DNA of 64,000 bases from Nostoc sp. 'Lobaria pulmonaria (5183) cyanobiont' (GCF_002949795.1 NZ_CP026692.1:3766545-3830544), one strand, 5' to 3'. Shown: positions 25,822 through 35,855, counted from the stretch's first letter. Numbers and translations are program-made. Notes: generated from the letters alone by a model not told the origin.

Positions 25822-26295
25822 ATGCTAGAAACCTTTCCCACTAGTTCGATTATCGCTGCTGTTGTAGTTGTTCTGAGTCTATCAATCCTTGGCTATTTCG
25901 CTTGGAAAACTTTGATCACCTCAGACTTGTTTCAAAAAGGCATCAATCTTGCCCAAGCAAAAGATTACCAAGGCGCAGAAGCAGCTTTTCGCAAAGTGAT
26001 TTCCATCAACTCTACAAATGACGTAGTGCGCTTGTTTTTGGGAGACGTTTTAAACCAGCAAGGACAAGTAGAGGAAGCAACAGAATTATTCCGAGAAGTG
26101 ATTCGCCGCAGCCCGAAAAATCCTGATGCTTACTTGCGTCTCGCTAATATCCTCATGCAGCATGAGCGAGAAGAAGAAGCTCAAACTAACCTGTTACAAG
26201 CTAAAGATTTATTGCAAAAACAACGCCAACTAGAAAAAGCTAAAAAAATCACTCAACTGTTAGATAAAATCAGTGCTAAGTCAAGCGAATCTTAA
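25822..26295 (+). CDS. Membrane-anchored TPR protein
   Basis: 157 residues: one N-terminal membrane span (SIIAAVVVVLSLSILGYFAW), then two or three tetratricopeptide-type helical pairs (AKDYQGAEAAFRKVISINS, GQVEEATELFREVIRRSPKN, LLQKQRQLEKAKKI). Likely a scaffold for protein contacts on the membrane. The 3-bp gap after the phytyltransferase suggests one transcript, but TPR proteins are too generic to assign a job. Confidence 0.8.
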   Translation: MLETFPTSSIIAAVVVVLSLSILGYFAWKTLITSDLFQKGINLAQAKDYQGAEAAFRKVISINSTNDVVRLFLGDVLNQQGQVEEATELFREVIRRSPKNPDAYLRLANILMQHEREEEAQTNLLQAKDLLQKQRQLEKAKKITQLLDKISAKSSES

Positions 26296-26399
26296 CTTTC
26301 ATGAGAATTGCAGAGATTAAATTTTCTTGTTGTGTCTCCTAATTTTTTGCCATTCTCATCATCATGATGGGAATGGTTTTTATTTTGGAATTTACCAAT

Positions 26400-26780
26400 G
26401 TCTGCCGTAATTATGTCCCAATACAATCCAACCTATTGGTTATCAGGGTTTGTCAAAGTGATAATAGCCACAATATCTTTAATTACAGCAGTAAAACTTG
26501 TATATCTAGTTCCCCAAGCACTGGCATTTTCTAGCCCCACTCAATTAGAACAAGCAAATTAAGAACTTCAAACCCAAATAGCTGAACGCTTACAAGTGCT
26601 GATAAGGTCTAGTCTGATGCTGTAAAAAATAGCACTATATATAATAATGAATATCGCTTTAAACGAGCTACTGATGGCTCCTATCGTTGGCAGCTAGCGC
26701 GAGGTTTACCACTCAAAGATGAGTAAGGTTTTGTAGTAAAGTGGTTTGGAACCTGTACAGATATCCACTAACAAAAACAA
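26400..26780 (+). pseudogene. Sensor kinase N-terminus and PAS-domain remnant
   Basis: From ATG 26400 the frame reads a membrane start (WLSGFVKVIIATISLITAVKL) through FSSPTQLEQAN, then TAA where homologues would read on into ELQTQIAERLQ. Some 80 nt later another frame gives a PAS_3-like fragment (YRFKRATDGSYRWQLARG, WFGTCTDI) with two further stops. Together these are the decayed N-terminal and PAS parts of a membrane sensor kinase; the kinase core is gone. Confidence 0.7.
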
Positions 26781-26801
26781 CAACTTGAAGAACGAGCAGT
26801 T

Positions 26802-27223
26802 ATGACTCGTGCTAACCGAGGAACGCGGGTTTTAGCTGCAAATATTAGCCGTCGAGAATTTGGTTATATTGTCACGTTAACAATGATTGTTACTTTAGTA
26901 GGAGCAGCAAGGATGTATACTTTTGAAAACGAAGTTCCTGTGGAATCAGGGCTGCACAATTATGGCAGTGCTTTATGGTATGACAGCAATGCTAATGAAG
27001 ACAATGGGTTCTGAGTATTGGCCCAAAACGCCAGAAGGAAGGGTACTTTATTTTTTCTGAGCATTATATGCGTTTGCCGTGTTTAGCTACGTAACTCCGA
27101 TTTTAGCGACGTTCTTTATTGGTGTGATACTGATGATGATGAAGCAGAGTTAGCTGGAGCGAAATCGATTCAACTGCTTCAGGGAGAAATTCCAGAATTA
27201 TTGCATCAGAATTTAGAGCGTTG
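26802..27223 (+). pseudogene. Voltage-gated-type ion channel, decayed
   Basis: A 70-residue frame starts MTRANRGTRVLAA and contains a hydrophobic segment (FGYIVTLTMIVTLVGAARM). Shifting frame gives the pore-like TMGSEYWPKTPEGRV, a stop, then ALYAFAVFSYVTPILATFFIG. A further shift gives a DTDDDEAELAGAKSIQLLQ tail to a TGA at 27223. The parts in order are the S5-pore-S6 segment and cytoplasmic tail of a small prokaryotic cation channel, broken by at least two frameshifts and one stop. The following MscS gene starts 34 bp later. Confidence 0.75.
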
Positions 27224-27256
27224 ATGTTAGTAAAAATTAATTAGTAAAGAAAGTTA

Positions 27257-28261
27257 ATGAAAATAGCAATTTCTTCAGCTTGGGACACGGTTCAAAGCAT
27301 GGTCAACGGTTTCATAGCTTTGCTACCAAATATTGTATTAGGATTAATTGTCTTCATTTTATTTTTGTTTATTGCTAGCAGAATTAAGGTACTGGTCAAG
27401 CAGTTGACTCGCAATCGTCGCTCTGCTCGGAATCTAGGATTAGTGCTAGGAAGGTTAGCGCAGGGGGTGACAGTTTTGATTGGATTGTTTATCGCCCTTT
27501 CCATTTTGATTCCCTCGTTTAAAGTAAGTGATTTAGTTCAACTGTTAGGAATTAGCGGTGTTGCGATTGGTTTTGCCTTCCGCGATATTCTGCAAAACTT
27601 TTTAGCTGGGATTCTAATTCTGCTAACTGAACCTTTTCAAATTGATGACCAAATAGTATTCAAAAACTTTGAGGGAACTGTCGAAAATATCCAGACACGT
27701 GCAACAACAATTAGAACTTATGACGGTAGGCGGATTGTCATTCCTAACTCTGAGTTATTTACTAATTCGGTAACTGTAAACACTGCCTTTGATAACCGCC
27801 GATTGGAGTATGATGTCGGCATTGGCTACGGCGATGACATTGACCAAGCCAAGCAGTTGATGTTAGACGCAGTGCATAGTATAGATGAGGTTTTAAAAGA
27901 TCCGGCTCCTGATGTACTGGCTATGGAACTAGCCGGAAGCAATGTTAACATCCGGGTGCGCTGGTGGATTAATCCACCACGACGAGCAGATAGTCTGACT
28001 TCGCGGGACAAGGTGATTACTGCAATTAAGAAAACCCTTGTTGCAAATGGCATTGATTTGCCTTTCCCAACTCAACAAATTCTATTCCACGACCAGACCG
28101 AAGAGACGGATGGAAACAGATCGCGTCAGCGTGAAGGTTGGCCTTCCGGTAAAGGGGAAGTCCCGGAGCCACATCGGATTACAGATTCTCTCAAGTTACT
28201 TGCTCAAAAGCAAGATGATGGTAATGGTAAGGTAGATTCTACAAAGGTGAATAATGAATAA
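27257..28261 (+). CDS. Small-conductance mechanosensitive channel (MscS family)
   Basis: 334 residues. Three membrane segments; the pore-lining third helix and beta domain read LLGISGVAIGFAFRDILQNFLAGILILLTEPFQIDDQI, then EGTVENIQTRATTIRTYDGR and VIPNSELF, all typical of MscS. It releases solutes when membrane tension rises after osmotic downshift. About 50 charged residues extend beyond the core. Its stop codon overlaps the start of the DUF2254 gene by one base, giving a translational couple. Confidence 0.93.
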   Translation: MKIAISSAWDTVQSMVNGFIALLPNIVLGLIVFILFLFIASRIKVLVKQLTRNRRSARNLGLVLGRLAQGVTVLIGLFIALSILIPSFKVSDLVQLLGISGVAIGFAFRDILQNFLAGILILLTEPFQIDDQIVFKNFEGTVENIQTRATTIRTYDGRRIVIPNSELFTNSVTVNTAFDNRRLEYDVGIGYGDDIDQAKQLMLDAVHSIDEVLKDPAPDVLAMELAGSNVNIRVRWWINPPRRADSLTSRDKVITAIKKTLVANGIDLPFPTQQILFHDQTEETDGNRSRQREGWPSGKGEVPEPHRITDSLKLLAQKQDDGNGKVDSTKVNNE

Positions 28262-29616
28262 TGAAAAATGTCAAACTGAACAAACTTTGGGATACGCTCC
28301 ACTCAAGTTACTGGTTCATTCCCTCAATTATGGCTATAATTACCACTGCGTTGGCATTCACAATGTTAATGCTCGATCGCACAGGTAAAGCAAATATTAA
28401 TTATTGGTGGAGCTACACTGGTGGAGCAGATGGAGCGCGATCGCTTTTAGGAACAGTTGCAGGTTCAATGATTAGCGTTGCTGCTACTGTCTTTTCAATT
28501 ACAACCGTGGCGCTTCAGTTAGCTGCTTCCAATTTTGGCCCCCGTCTACTGCGTAATTTCATGCAGGACACTGGTAATCAAGTTGTCCTTGGTACATTTA
28601 TAAGTACGTTCATCTACTGCTTGCTCATACTTCGGACTGTTCATGGTGAAGGAGATGGATATAGTCGGTTTGTACCACAAATTTCGATTACGTGCGGTAT
28701 TCTACTTGCAATTATTAGCATAGCAGTGTTGATTTATTTTATCGATCATGCCTCCAAAATAATTCAGGCTTCGCACATCATCGAAAACGTTAGTGATGAC
28801 TTAGATAAAGCCATCGATCGCTTGTTTCCCAAAAAAATCGGACGTAGTGGCCCATTCGGACAAGAAGTTCCAGAAATACCTGAGAATTTTGACTTCGTTG
28901 CAAGTCCTGTAATAGTTAATAATAATGGTTACATACAAGCAATTGACGACGAAGAATTGCTCAAAATTGCCCAAAAACACAATCTTTTATTGCGCGTCGA
29001 GTCTCGACCGGGAAAGTTTATTGTTAAGGACAGTGATTTAGTTATGGTTTTTCCTGGTAAATTTGTTAATAAAAAATTAACCAAACAAATCAATGATGCT
29101 TTTATTTTGGGTAAAGAACGTAGCGAACAGCAAGATATCGAGTTTCCCATCGATCAGTTAGTAGAAATTGCCCTACGTGCGCTTTCTCCAGGGATCAATG
29201 ACCCATTTACCGCAATTCGCTGTGTTGATAGACTAGGAGCAGGACTGTCCCGTTTAGCCCAAAAAGATTTTCCTTCACCCTACCGTTACGATGAAGATCA
29301 TAAATTACGTGCGATCGCTTATGGGGTGACATTTGAGGGATTGGTTGATGGTGCCTTGAATGGAATTCGGCAATATGCACGATCTGATGCATCAGTAACC
29401 ATTCGTTTATTGGAAGCGATCGCGAGTATTGCAACTTACACCAACAATCTAAAATACCAAGCAGTTTTACAGCGTCATGCAGAGATGATTTTGCGCGGTA
29501 GCCAAGAGGGTTTACCAGAAGAACTAGACCGCAAGGATGTACAAAAGCAATATGACAGTGCGATTCAAGCTTTAAAAAATCAGACCTTAGCTGAAATCAA
29601 AAAAAGAATTGTCTGA
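28261..29616 (+). CDS. DUF2254 membrane protein
   Basis: 451 residues. Four N-terminal membrane segments (about residues 15-155) precede a soluble C-terminal domain with conserved-looking motifs DLDKAIDRLFP, FPIDQLVEIALRALSPGINDPFTA and RCVDRLGAGL. This is the DUF2254 family of predicted membrane proteins, function unknown. The start overlaps the MscS stop, so the two are made together; a role in membrane tension or ion traffic is inferred from context only. Confidence 0.88.
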   Translation: MKNVKLNKLWDTLHSSYWFIPSIMAIITTALAFTMLMLDRTGKANINYWWSYTGGADGARSLLGTVAGSMISVAATVFSITTVALQLAASNFGPRLLRNFMQDTGNQVVLGTFISTFIYCLLILRTVHGEGDGYSRFVPQISITCGILLAIISIAVLIYFIDHASKIIQASHIIENVSDDLDKAIDRLFPKKIGRSGPFGQEVPEIPENFDFVASPVIVNNNGYIQAIDDEELLKIAQKHNLLLRVESRPGKFIVKDSDLVMVFPGKFVNKKLTKQINDAFILGKERSEQQDIEFPIDQLVEIALRALSPGINDPFTAIRCVDRLGAGLSRLAQKDFPSPYRYDEDHKLRAIAYGVTFEGLVDGALNGIRQYARSDASVTIRLLEAIASIATYTNNLKYQAVLQRHAEMILRGSQEGLPEELDRKDVQKQYDSAIQALKNQTLAEIKKRIV

Positions 29617-29691
29617 ATTGGAAAGCTTACCCCGGTTATCGCGTGGGTAGAACAAGCTCTACTCATTCAATTATGTACTTAGGAGGTATAT

Positions 29692-30261
29692 ATGTTAAAT
29701 AATTTAGAACCATTTTCACATTCACCAAAAAAACAAGAATTTGCTGCGATCTTTCGTTTAGTAAGTCGAATTAGTTTTTGGGTACAGTTAGTACTTGGTG
29801 GTGTTTCTGGCATTGCTGTATTGTTGGCCTGCTTTAGTCGTAACATTACCACTCAAGCAAATAATGCAGGTATAGGATTTGGCATATTTTTGGCTATTGC
29901 TAGTATTTTATTGCTGTGCTTTCGAGTCTATTGGGCTTTGCGTTATCAGAAAATGGCTAAACTTTTACAAACACCAAATTCTGAAAACCATCCCAAAAAA
30001 GAAGACGTAATTAAAAGTTTAAAAATTGGATTAATTGTGAGTTTAGTAGGGTTATTAATAGCTTTTATTGCTTCGGAAGTGACGGTTACAGTTATATTGG
30101 GGAAAGCAGTAGCACAACCTGAAGGTGTCGCAATTTATCAACCAGAAAATGTAATTCGTTCGCTAGATATTTTTGTAATGTTAGCAAACGTCAACATGAT
30201 TGGCGCTCACTTTTTTGGGGGAGTTACCTCTCTTGGTCTACTCTATTGGTTAGAAGAGTAA
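29692..30261 (+). CDS. DUF3611 membrane protein
   Basis: 189 residues with four hydrophobic segments, opening with FAAIFRLVSRISFWVQLVLG and ending with NVNMIGAHFFGGVTSLGLLYW, which fit the cyanobacterial DUF3611 family (a family also found in chloroplast-bearing organisms). Unknown function. An unusually good ribosome site AGGAGG (29681-29686) sits 5 nt before the ATG. It follows DUF2254 by 75 bp in the same orientation. Confidence 0.85.
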   Translation: MLNNLEPFSHSPKKQEFAAIFRLVSRISFWVQLVLGGVSGIAVLLACFSRNITTQANNAGIGFGIFLAIASILLLCFRVYWALRYQKMAKLLQTPNSENHPKKEDVIKSLKIGLIVSLVGLLIAFIASEVTVTVILGKAVAQPEGVAIYQPENVIRSLDIFVMLANVNMIGAHFFGGVTSLGLLYWLEE

Positions 30262-30297
30262 GAGGTGCAGTATCGATCGGGGTAAAATGTTGGGAGT

Positions 30298-31926
30298 TTG
30301 ATAATCTCTCTATTTTACTTGATGCTAAATATTCTATTTAACTGGAATCCCCTTATGGTCTTAGAGTCTACCACGGGTGAAGTTGTGATTGCAGAACAAC
30401 TCAAGCAATTTCTACTAGTACTCTCTGTCTCTTTGGGTGTAGCAACATTACCACAAATTTTTAGTTGGTTTCGCCGCATCCCTTATACATTATTACTGGT
30501 AATTGTGGGATTAGGATTAGCATTCCTGAATGTGCGATTGATTAATCTTTCTCCTGAATTAATTCTGATGATTTTCTTACCGCCTCTGCTGTTTGAAGCT
30601 GCTTGGAATTTGAAATGGTCAGACTTAAAGCGGGATTTATTACCTATTTGTCTGTATGCAGTAGTTGGGGTGATAATTTCTATCGCTGGAGTAGCGTTTG
30701 GTCTTCATCAATTCGCTGGACTTGAACTGAGCATTGCTCTATTAGTTGGAGCTAGTCTATCAGCAACCGATCCGGTTTCGGTAACAGCTTTGTTTCGGGA
30801 ATTAGGAGCAAGCAAACGTCTAAGAACGCTGATGGAAGGAGAAAGTTTATTTAATGATGGTATGGCGGTTGTGGCTTTTGGCTTATTAGTTGCTCTGCCG
30901 TTAGGTAATGCCAAACTTGATTTACAGTCTGCTTTATTAGAATTTTTTCAAGTAGTAGGCATTGGTATCAGCGTTGGAGGATTAATTGGGTTTGGTATTT
31001 CCTATCTAACCCAACGTTTCGACTTACCATTAGTAGAACAATCCCTTACACTGGTTTCTGCCTACAGCACTTACCTAATTACAGAATATTTGGGTGGTTC
31101 CGGCGTGATGGGAGTAGTCACCACAGCTTTAATTTTAGGCAACTTTGGCTCACGCATCGGCATGAACCCCCGCACGCGGTTCATTGTCACTGAATTTTGG
31201 GAATTTCTAGCTTTTTTTGTGAATTCGATTGTTTTTCTCTTAATTGGCGATCAAATTCGCTTTGCTGTCTTAGGAGATAACCTAAAAACTATTGCAGTCA
31301 CAATTGTCGCGATGATTGTGGGACGGGCAGTATCTATTTATGCTTTAAGTAGTCTTAGCAACTGGTTAGCTAAATCCCAAATTCCTTTATCTGAACAAAC
31401 TGTATTGACGTGGGGTGGGCTACGCGGCTCTGTCTCCATTGCCCTGGCTTTGAGTGTACCAGCCATACTCCCGCAAAGGGAAGAAATTATTGCTACAGTC
31501 TTTGGAGTAGTTTTATTTACCCTGTTAGTACAAGGCTTAACCATCCAACCATTATTAGAGAAACTCCAACTTTTAGGTTCGCAACCGCTACGTCAAAAAT
31601 ACACGGAAGCAATTGCCCGTCAAGTTGCTCTCCAAAGGGCGCTGGAATATTTAGAAACGGCACAAAAGCGTCCCGGAATTCAGCCAGAGTTTTATCAATA
31701 TCAGAAGACGCTGCTTTTAGGAGAAATTACCTTTTTGCAAGAAGAAATTGATAAGTTACTTGATGAATACCCAAATTTACAAGAATTTACAACCGAAGAA
31801 CTGCGAAGGGAACTACTGGCAATTGAAGCTGATACCTACGCTGAGTTTGTCCGCGCAGGTAAGTTAAATAAAGAACTTTCACCTTTTTTGCAAATAAACT
31901 ATGACAGAGTAGATGGGAAGGAATAA
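30298..31926 (+). CDS. Na+/H+ antiporter, CPA1 (NhaP-like) family
   Basis: 542 residues when read from TTG 30298; ATG 30322 or 30355 are equally possible starts. About 12 membrane segments with the CPA1 transport signatures: GASLSATDPVSV and GESLFNDGMAVV (ND pair of the ion site), then LTWGGLRGSVSIALAL. The C-terminal 120 residues are a cytoplasmic helical tail rich in Glu and Gln. It exchanges Na+ (or K+) for H+ across the plasma membrane. It completes a run of four same-strand membrane genes from the MscS at 27257. Confidence 0.9.
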   Translation: MIISLFYLMLNILFNWNPLMVLESTTGEVVIAEQLKQFLLVLSVSLGVATLPQIFSWFRRIPYTLLLVIVGLGLAFLNVRLINLSPELILMIFLPPLLFEAAWNLKWSDLKRDLLPICLYAVVGVIISIAGVAFGLHQFAGLELSIALLVGASLSATDPVSVTALFRELGASKRLRTLMEGESLFNDGMAVVAFGLLVALPLGNAKLDLQSALLEFFQVVGIGISVGGLIGFGISYLTQRFDLPLVEQSLTLVSAYSTYLITEYLGGSGVMGVVTTALILGNFGSRIGMNPRTRFIVTEFWEFLAFFVNSIVFLLIGDQIRFAVLGDNLKTIAVTIVAMIVGRAVSIYALSSLSNWLAKSQIPLSEQTVLTWGGLRGSVSIALALSVPAILPQREEIIATVFGVVLFTLLVQGLTIQPLLEKLQLLGSQPLRQKYTEAIARQVALQRALEYLETAQKRPGIQPEFYQYQKTLLLGEITFLQEEIDKLLDEYPNLQEFTTEELRRELLAIEADTYAEFVRAGKLNKELSPFLQINYDRVDGKE

Positions 31927-32026
31927 GTCTATACTGCATAGTAAGCGATCGCCACTTAACAAGATTGTAAACTTTTTAGGTGCTATCTTCGTTGACTGTT
32001 ATTTATCCTCACTTGTCGAACTTTGA

Positions 32027-33769
32027 TTATTCACCCGACTCAGGTGTATCTTTTTCGTTGAACTGCTTAAATAGATTATCCAGAGGAGAGAGACGAAATC
32101 CCGGTGCTTGATAATCTTGAGACAGATAATTTTCTGGTATAGTAATTTGGTTCCCATCCCGAATAGCCGAATAATGAGGAGAAAGAATTTCAATTCCTGC
32201 TTCATTACACTTATCTTGAATACTTTGATGTAGTTGTGAATAAATACTCCCCATCAGCATTGGCTTATTAGTATAGGCGTTTAATTCATAGCTCACATAG
32301 AAATCATCTAAACTAGTTTGGAACACAAAAGGAACAGGCTTTGCTAAAATATCTTTGGTTGCTAGCGCAGCATCAATCAAAACTTGATGAACTTTGCGCC
32401 ACGGTAAATCATAGCCAAGCGTTATTGTAGTGTGTAAAATTAAATGATAATTAGGGTCTTGACCAAGAGCGCTGTAGTTAATAATTTGGCTAGTTAATAC
32501 ACTTCCGTTAGGAATAGTAATCATCACATTCTTGATAGTACGAATTCGCGTTACTAACAGAGTCTTTTCCACAATATCGCCAGTAGCATCACCAATTTTA
32601 ATGCGATCGCCAATCTGAAAAGCACGGGTATAAATTAGAATAATTCCAGCGACAATATTGGCAACCAATGCTGTAGAACCTAACGATAACAAAATACCTA
32701 AAAACACAGATATTCCTTGAAAAGCTGGTGAACCAAATCCTGGTAGATAGGGAAAAGCCAGTACTATTGCTAAGGCAATGATTAAAGAGAATACTAGTTT
32801 ATATGTCGGTTCTGCCCACTCAGGATAAAAACCGGAAATGGATAGACTTCCATTACCTAATCTTGTAAATATTGGTCTAATAATTTTCAAAATATAGTAG
32901 GTGACAAAAAAAATCAATCCCAAGGCGAACAGTTTAGGACAATAAGCTGCAAATGCTAACCAACTTTGATAGAGAGCTTCTAAAAAATAACTAACAAGTT
33001 TAGAACTAAGCTGTTTCGTCCAAGGGAAAAATCCTAAGACTAAAGAAACATAGATATATATAACTCCTAACATTATCATCAGCCGGAGTATTTTCACTAC
33101 TTTAGTTACAATATTGCTGACTCTAGATACAGGTAAAAGTTCGATATTTTGAATTCTGATGGCAGGAATTCTAATTCCTTGCCAATTCTGTAATGTAGTA
33201 ATGATTTTTGGGGAAATCTGATTAAAAACTTTTAAAAATATAAATAAACCTAGAGTGGAAAGAAAACTGTAAAGTAGACCTTTTAAAATATAATTTAAAC
33301 TACGGTCTTTCCTATACTTAGCGATAGAACCACTAATTTTTTTGATATATTCTTGAGCCAGTTCCTGTCTACTTTTACCTGCGGCTTTTGCATCATTCTC
33401 GGTAATAGTAAATATTAGTTTCTCTCCTAAGACAATATTTGTAGTATCTTCCTCGTCTAAACTTTTTAAAGTATCAACAGGAATAGATGGGTCATTGGCT
33501 ATTGTTTCGATTCTATTCGTAACCGCTTGTGCTCGCTCCTGTGGAGAAAAAGAACCGACATTTTTTTTAATAATAAATAGTGTTTTGTCTCCCAATATTA
33601 CAGGAGTACCATCTATCTTATTAACAGCTTCTGGAGTCTGATTAACAATAAGGTTTTTTTCTTGAGCGTAACTAATTGTCATAGTGGTGATAAGTAGAAA
33701 TAACATCACCACTATGACAATAAATCTATGAAAAAAAATTAAATATTTTTTATTGCTATACTTTACCAT
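32027..33769 (-). CDS. MscS-family channel with long exported N-terminus
   Basis: 580 residues, twice the size of the MscS at 27257. A signal peptide (VIVVMLFLLITTMTISYA) is followed by a roughly 130-residue periplasmic domain with QERAQAVTNRIETIA and KSRQELAQEYIKKI, as in MscK-type and cyclic-nucleotide-gated-like cyanobacterial channels. Then come several membrane segments and the MscS core (GSTALVANIVAGIILIYTRAFQIGDRIKIG, VLVTRIRTIKNV-like segment, IPNGSVL). It ends PESGE. It faces the antiporter gene tail to tail. The local base composition is more AT-rich. Confidence 0.92.
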   Translation of the reverse strand: MVKYSNKKYLIFFHRFIVIVVMLFLLITTMTISYAQEKNLIVNQTPEAVNKIDGTPVILGDKTLFIIKKNVGSFSPQERAQAVTNRIETIANDPSIPVDTLKSLDEEDTTNIVLGEKLIFTITENDAKAAGKSRQELAQEYIKKISGSIAKYRKDRSLNYILKGLLYSFLSTLGLFIFLKVFNQISPKIITTLQNWQGIRIPAIRIQNIELLPVSRVSNIVTKVVKILRLMIMLGVIYIYVSLVLGFFPWTKQLSSKLVSYFLEALYQSWLAFAAYCPKLFALGLIFFVTYYILKIIRPIFTRLGNGSLSISGFYPEWAEPTYKLVFSLIIALAIVLAFPYLPGFGSPAFQGISVFLGILLSLGSTALVANIVAGIILIYTRAFQIGDRIKIGDATGDIVEKTLLVTRIRTIKNVMITIPNGSVLTSQIINYSALGQDPNYHLILHTTITLGYDLPWRKVHQVLIDAALATKDILAKPVPFVFQTSLDDFYVSYELNAYTNKPMLMGSIYSQLHQSIQDKCNEAGIEILSPHYSAIRDGNQITIPENYLSQDYQAPGFRLSPLDNLFKQFNEKDTPESGE

Positions 33770-33975
33770 AGATGGTTGATTGTTTGAAGATTATCATAAA
33801 TTATAATAAAAAATAAACAACAATAAATTACCGAATACAATACAATGAATTACATAATGCAATACAACTCAATATAAGAATTTATTAGTTAGAATACCTA
33901 GTCTTGCCCGGATTTATCACAAAGAGATAAAAAAAGTAGGTCAGAAACTGCAAAAATGTATATGAAATAAGCATT

Positions 33976-34224
33976 TCAGCAGCGATAATCCGGGTTATCC
34001 CTGATATAAATGGCTATATGTTAATACATTAAGTGAGAACTCGTACAGCAGAATAAGGTGGACAAATTCCAGCAATTGTCTTGACTGCCTTTGCCAGTAA
34101 TGATCACCAAGAAAAAGCCCTAAAAGCTGGGTTTAAGATGGATTTACCCAAACCTCTTAACCCAGAAGAATTAATTGCAGCCATTATTAAACTTATGGAA
34201 ACAAAAGTGTCAGTAATTACCTAA
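33976..34224 (+). pseudogene. Response-regulator receiver domain, C-terminal relic
   Basis: In one frame: PDINGYMLIH, stop, VRTRTAE, stop, GGQIPAIVLTAFASNDHQ, then KALKAGFKMDLPKPLNPEEL and a final TAA at 34222-34224. These are the beta3 to alpha5 parts of a CheY-like receiver, including the conserved T/A and KP residues; two CAA-to-TAA changes would explain the stops. The upstream half with the phospho-Asp is eroded beyond recognition. It probably came from a hybrid kinase. Confidence 0.75.
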
Positions 34225-34549
34225 AAAACGACTTTTTACTCTTAATAAAGCACCATCTATTAAAAATGTGGTGAAAAAGAATGTGGAGAAGTAGCAATGT
34301 TACATCTCCCCAAGGGTTATGAATAACGCATAATTAATTTCACCAAATGTATATTGTATACAAATGAACAATTAAGAATACACTTGTATCAAGTTAGCTT
34401 AATCACTTATAATTCCTGCTAGAATCCTGCCAAAGCTGTGTTTTTGCTCTCCGAAGAGTCAGTAGAGAGGGGCTAGGGTGAGGTATTTTTGTGATGGTAA
34501 TCCGCCGAACTTGATATTATATGTAAACCAAGCAGGTAAGGTAATAAAA
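34225..34549. other. Intergenic region before the TPR gene
   Basis: About 325 bp, AT-rich. An in-frame GTG at 34478 would add 24 residues to the TPR protein, but they look unlike a signal peptide, so I leave this stretch as leader. No promoter I can defend. Confidence 0.4.
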
Positions 34550-35776
34550 ATGCTGAGAAACAAGAATCTACTGGTAGCAGCTATTATCTGCTTGTGTTTG
34601 AGTAATGGGAATACTGCCTTTGGTAAAGATGTTGGCATTATTTTAGCAAAAATTCAAAATACTCAGTCCGCAGTTATTCGGAACAAAAACGCAGTTGCTA
34701 ACTTCGAGCAAGGAAGCAATCTCTATAAACAGGGAGATTTAAAAGGAGCAGAGGCGGCTTTTCGGAAGGCAATTGAACTAGAACCCAATTTTGCACAAGC
34801 TTATATTGCCTTGGGAAATACTCTCGACGATCGAGGTAAACCACAAGAAGCGATCGCCCAATACAATAAAGCCATTAGCCTTGATCCTCAAGACTCTAGA
34901 GCATACTTTAATCTCGGTTTGACTTTAGCAAGACTGAATCAGTTAGAAGCTGCGATCGCACAATATCAAAAAGCCATCAGCCTTGAACCCAAATATGCAG
35001 AAGCTTACTATAACTTAGGAAATGCTCTCTACGCTCAAGGCAAGCTAACAGAAGCAGTTACCGAATATACAGCAGCAATTCGCCTCAAACCAGATTATGC
35101 ACCGACTTACACGCGTTTAGGAAATGCTCTGTACGATCGAGGTGAGCTAGCAGAAGCAGTTACCCAGTATAAAAAATCCATTAGCTTCGATCCTAACTAT
35201 GCAGACGCTCACTATTACTTAGGAAACGCCTTGTACGCTCAAGGAAAGCCAGCAGAAGCAATCGCCGAATATACAGCATCCATTCGCCTCGCTCCGAAAA
35301 ATCCAGCAGGTTATAATGCCTTGGGAAATACTCTATACGCTCAAGGCAAACTAGAAGAAGCGATCGCACATTACAAAAAAGCCATCAGCTTCGCTCCCAA
35401 CTATGCAGACGCTCACTATAATTTAGCAAGTGCTTTTTATGCTCAAGGCAAGCTAACAGAAGCAATCGCCGACTATACCGAAGCGATTCGCCTCGATCCC
35501 AAACACGCACAAGCTTACACAGGTTTGGGAAATGCGATGGACGATCGAGGTAAACCTGAAGAAGCGATCGCACATTACAAAAAAGCCATTAGCCTCGTCC
35601 CCAACGATGCATTCACTTACTATAATTTGGGAATCACTTTAGGAAGACAACAACAGCCAAAAGAAGCGATCGTTAATCTCAAAAAAGCCAGAGAATTATT
35701 CCAAGCTGAGAAAAACAAGGAGATGGTTGAGCAAGTCGATCGGCTAATCCAAAAAATTAATACCCAAACGAATTGA
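34550..35776 (+). CDS. Exported TPR-repeat protein
   Basis: 408 residues from ATG 34550. Signal peptide (LLVAAIICLCLSNGNTAFG), then about ten consecutive 34-residue tetratricopeptide repeats from residue 45 to near the end, e.g. AYYNLGNALYAQGKLTEAV and AIAHYKKAISFAPNYADAH. Repeats 5-10 are very alike, with the words LGNALYAQGKL recurring, a sign of recent internal duplication. Probably a periplasmic or lumen-facing scaffold. Start chosen because only it gives a signal peptide. Confidence 0.85.
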   Translation: MLRNKNLLVAAIICLCLSNGNTAFGKDVGIILAKIQNTQSAVIRNKNAVANFEQGSNLYKQGDLKGAEAAFRKAIELEPNFAQAYIALGNTLDDRGKPQEAIAQYNKAISLDPQDSRAYFNLGLTLARLNQLEAAIAQYQKAISLEPKYAEAYYNLGNALYAQGKLTEAVTEYTAAIRLKPDYAPTYTRLGNALYDRGELAEAVTQYKKSISFDPNYADAHYYLGNALYAQGKPAEAIAEYTASIRLAPKNPAGYNALGNTLYAQGKLEEAIAHYKKAISFAPNYADAHYNLASAFYAQGKLTEAIADYTEAIRLDPKHAQAYTGLGNAMDDRGKPEEAIAHYKKAISLVPNDAFTYYNLGITLGRQQQPKEAIVNLKKARELFQAEKNKEMVEQVDRLIQKINTQTN

Positions 35777-35841
35777 ATATGGGGCATGGGGATTGGGGAC
35801 TGGGGACTAGCAAAGAAGCAGGGAAGAAGAACTATTAATAA

Positions 35842-35855
35842 ATGACAAATGACAA
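35842..35855. repeat. ATGACAA heptamer pair at the cobA-hemD start
   Basis: Two ATGACAA units; the second provides the start codon of the following gene. The same heptamer, four copies, provides the coaE start at 37562. Confidence 0.7.
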
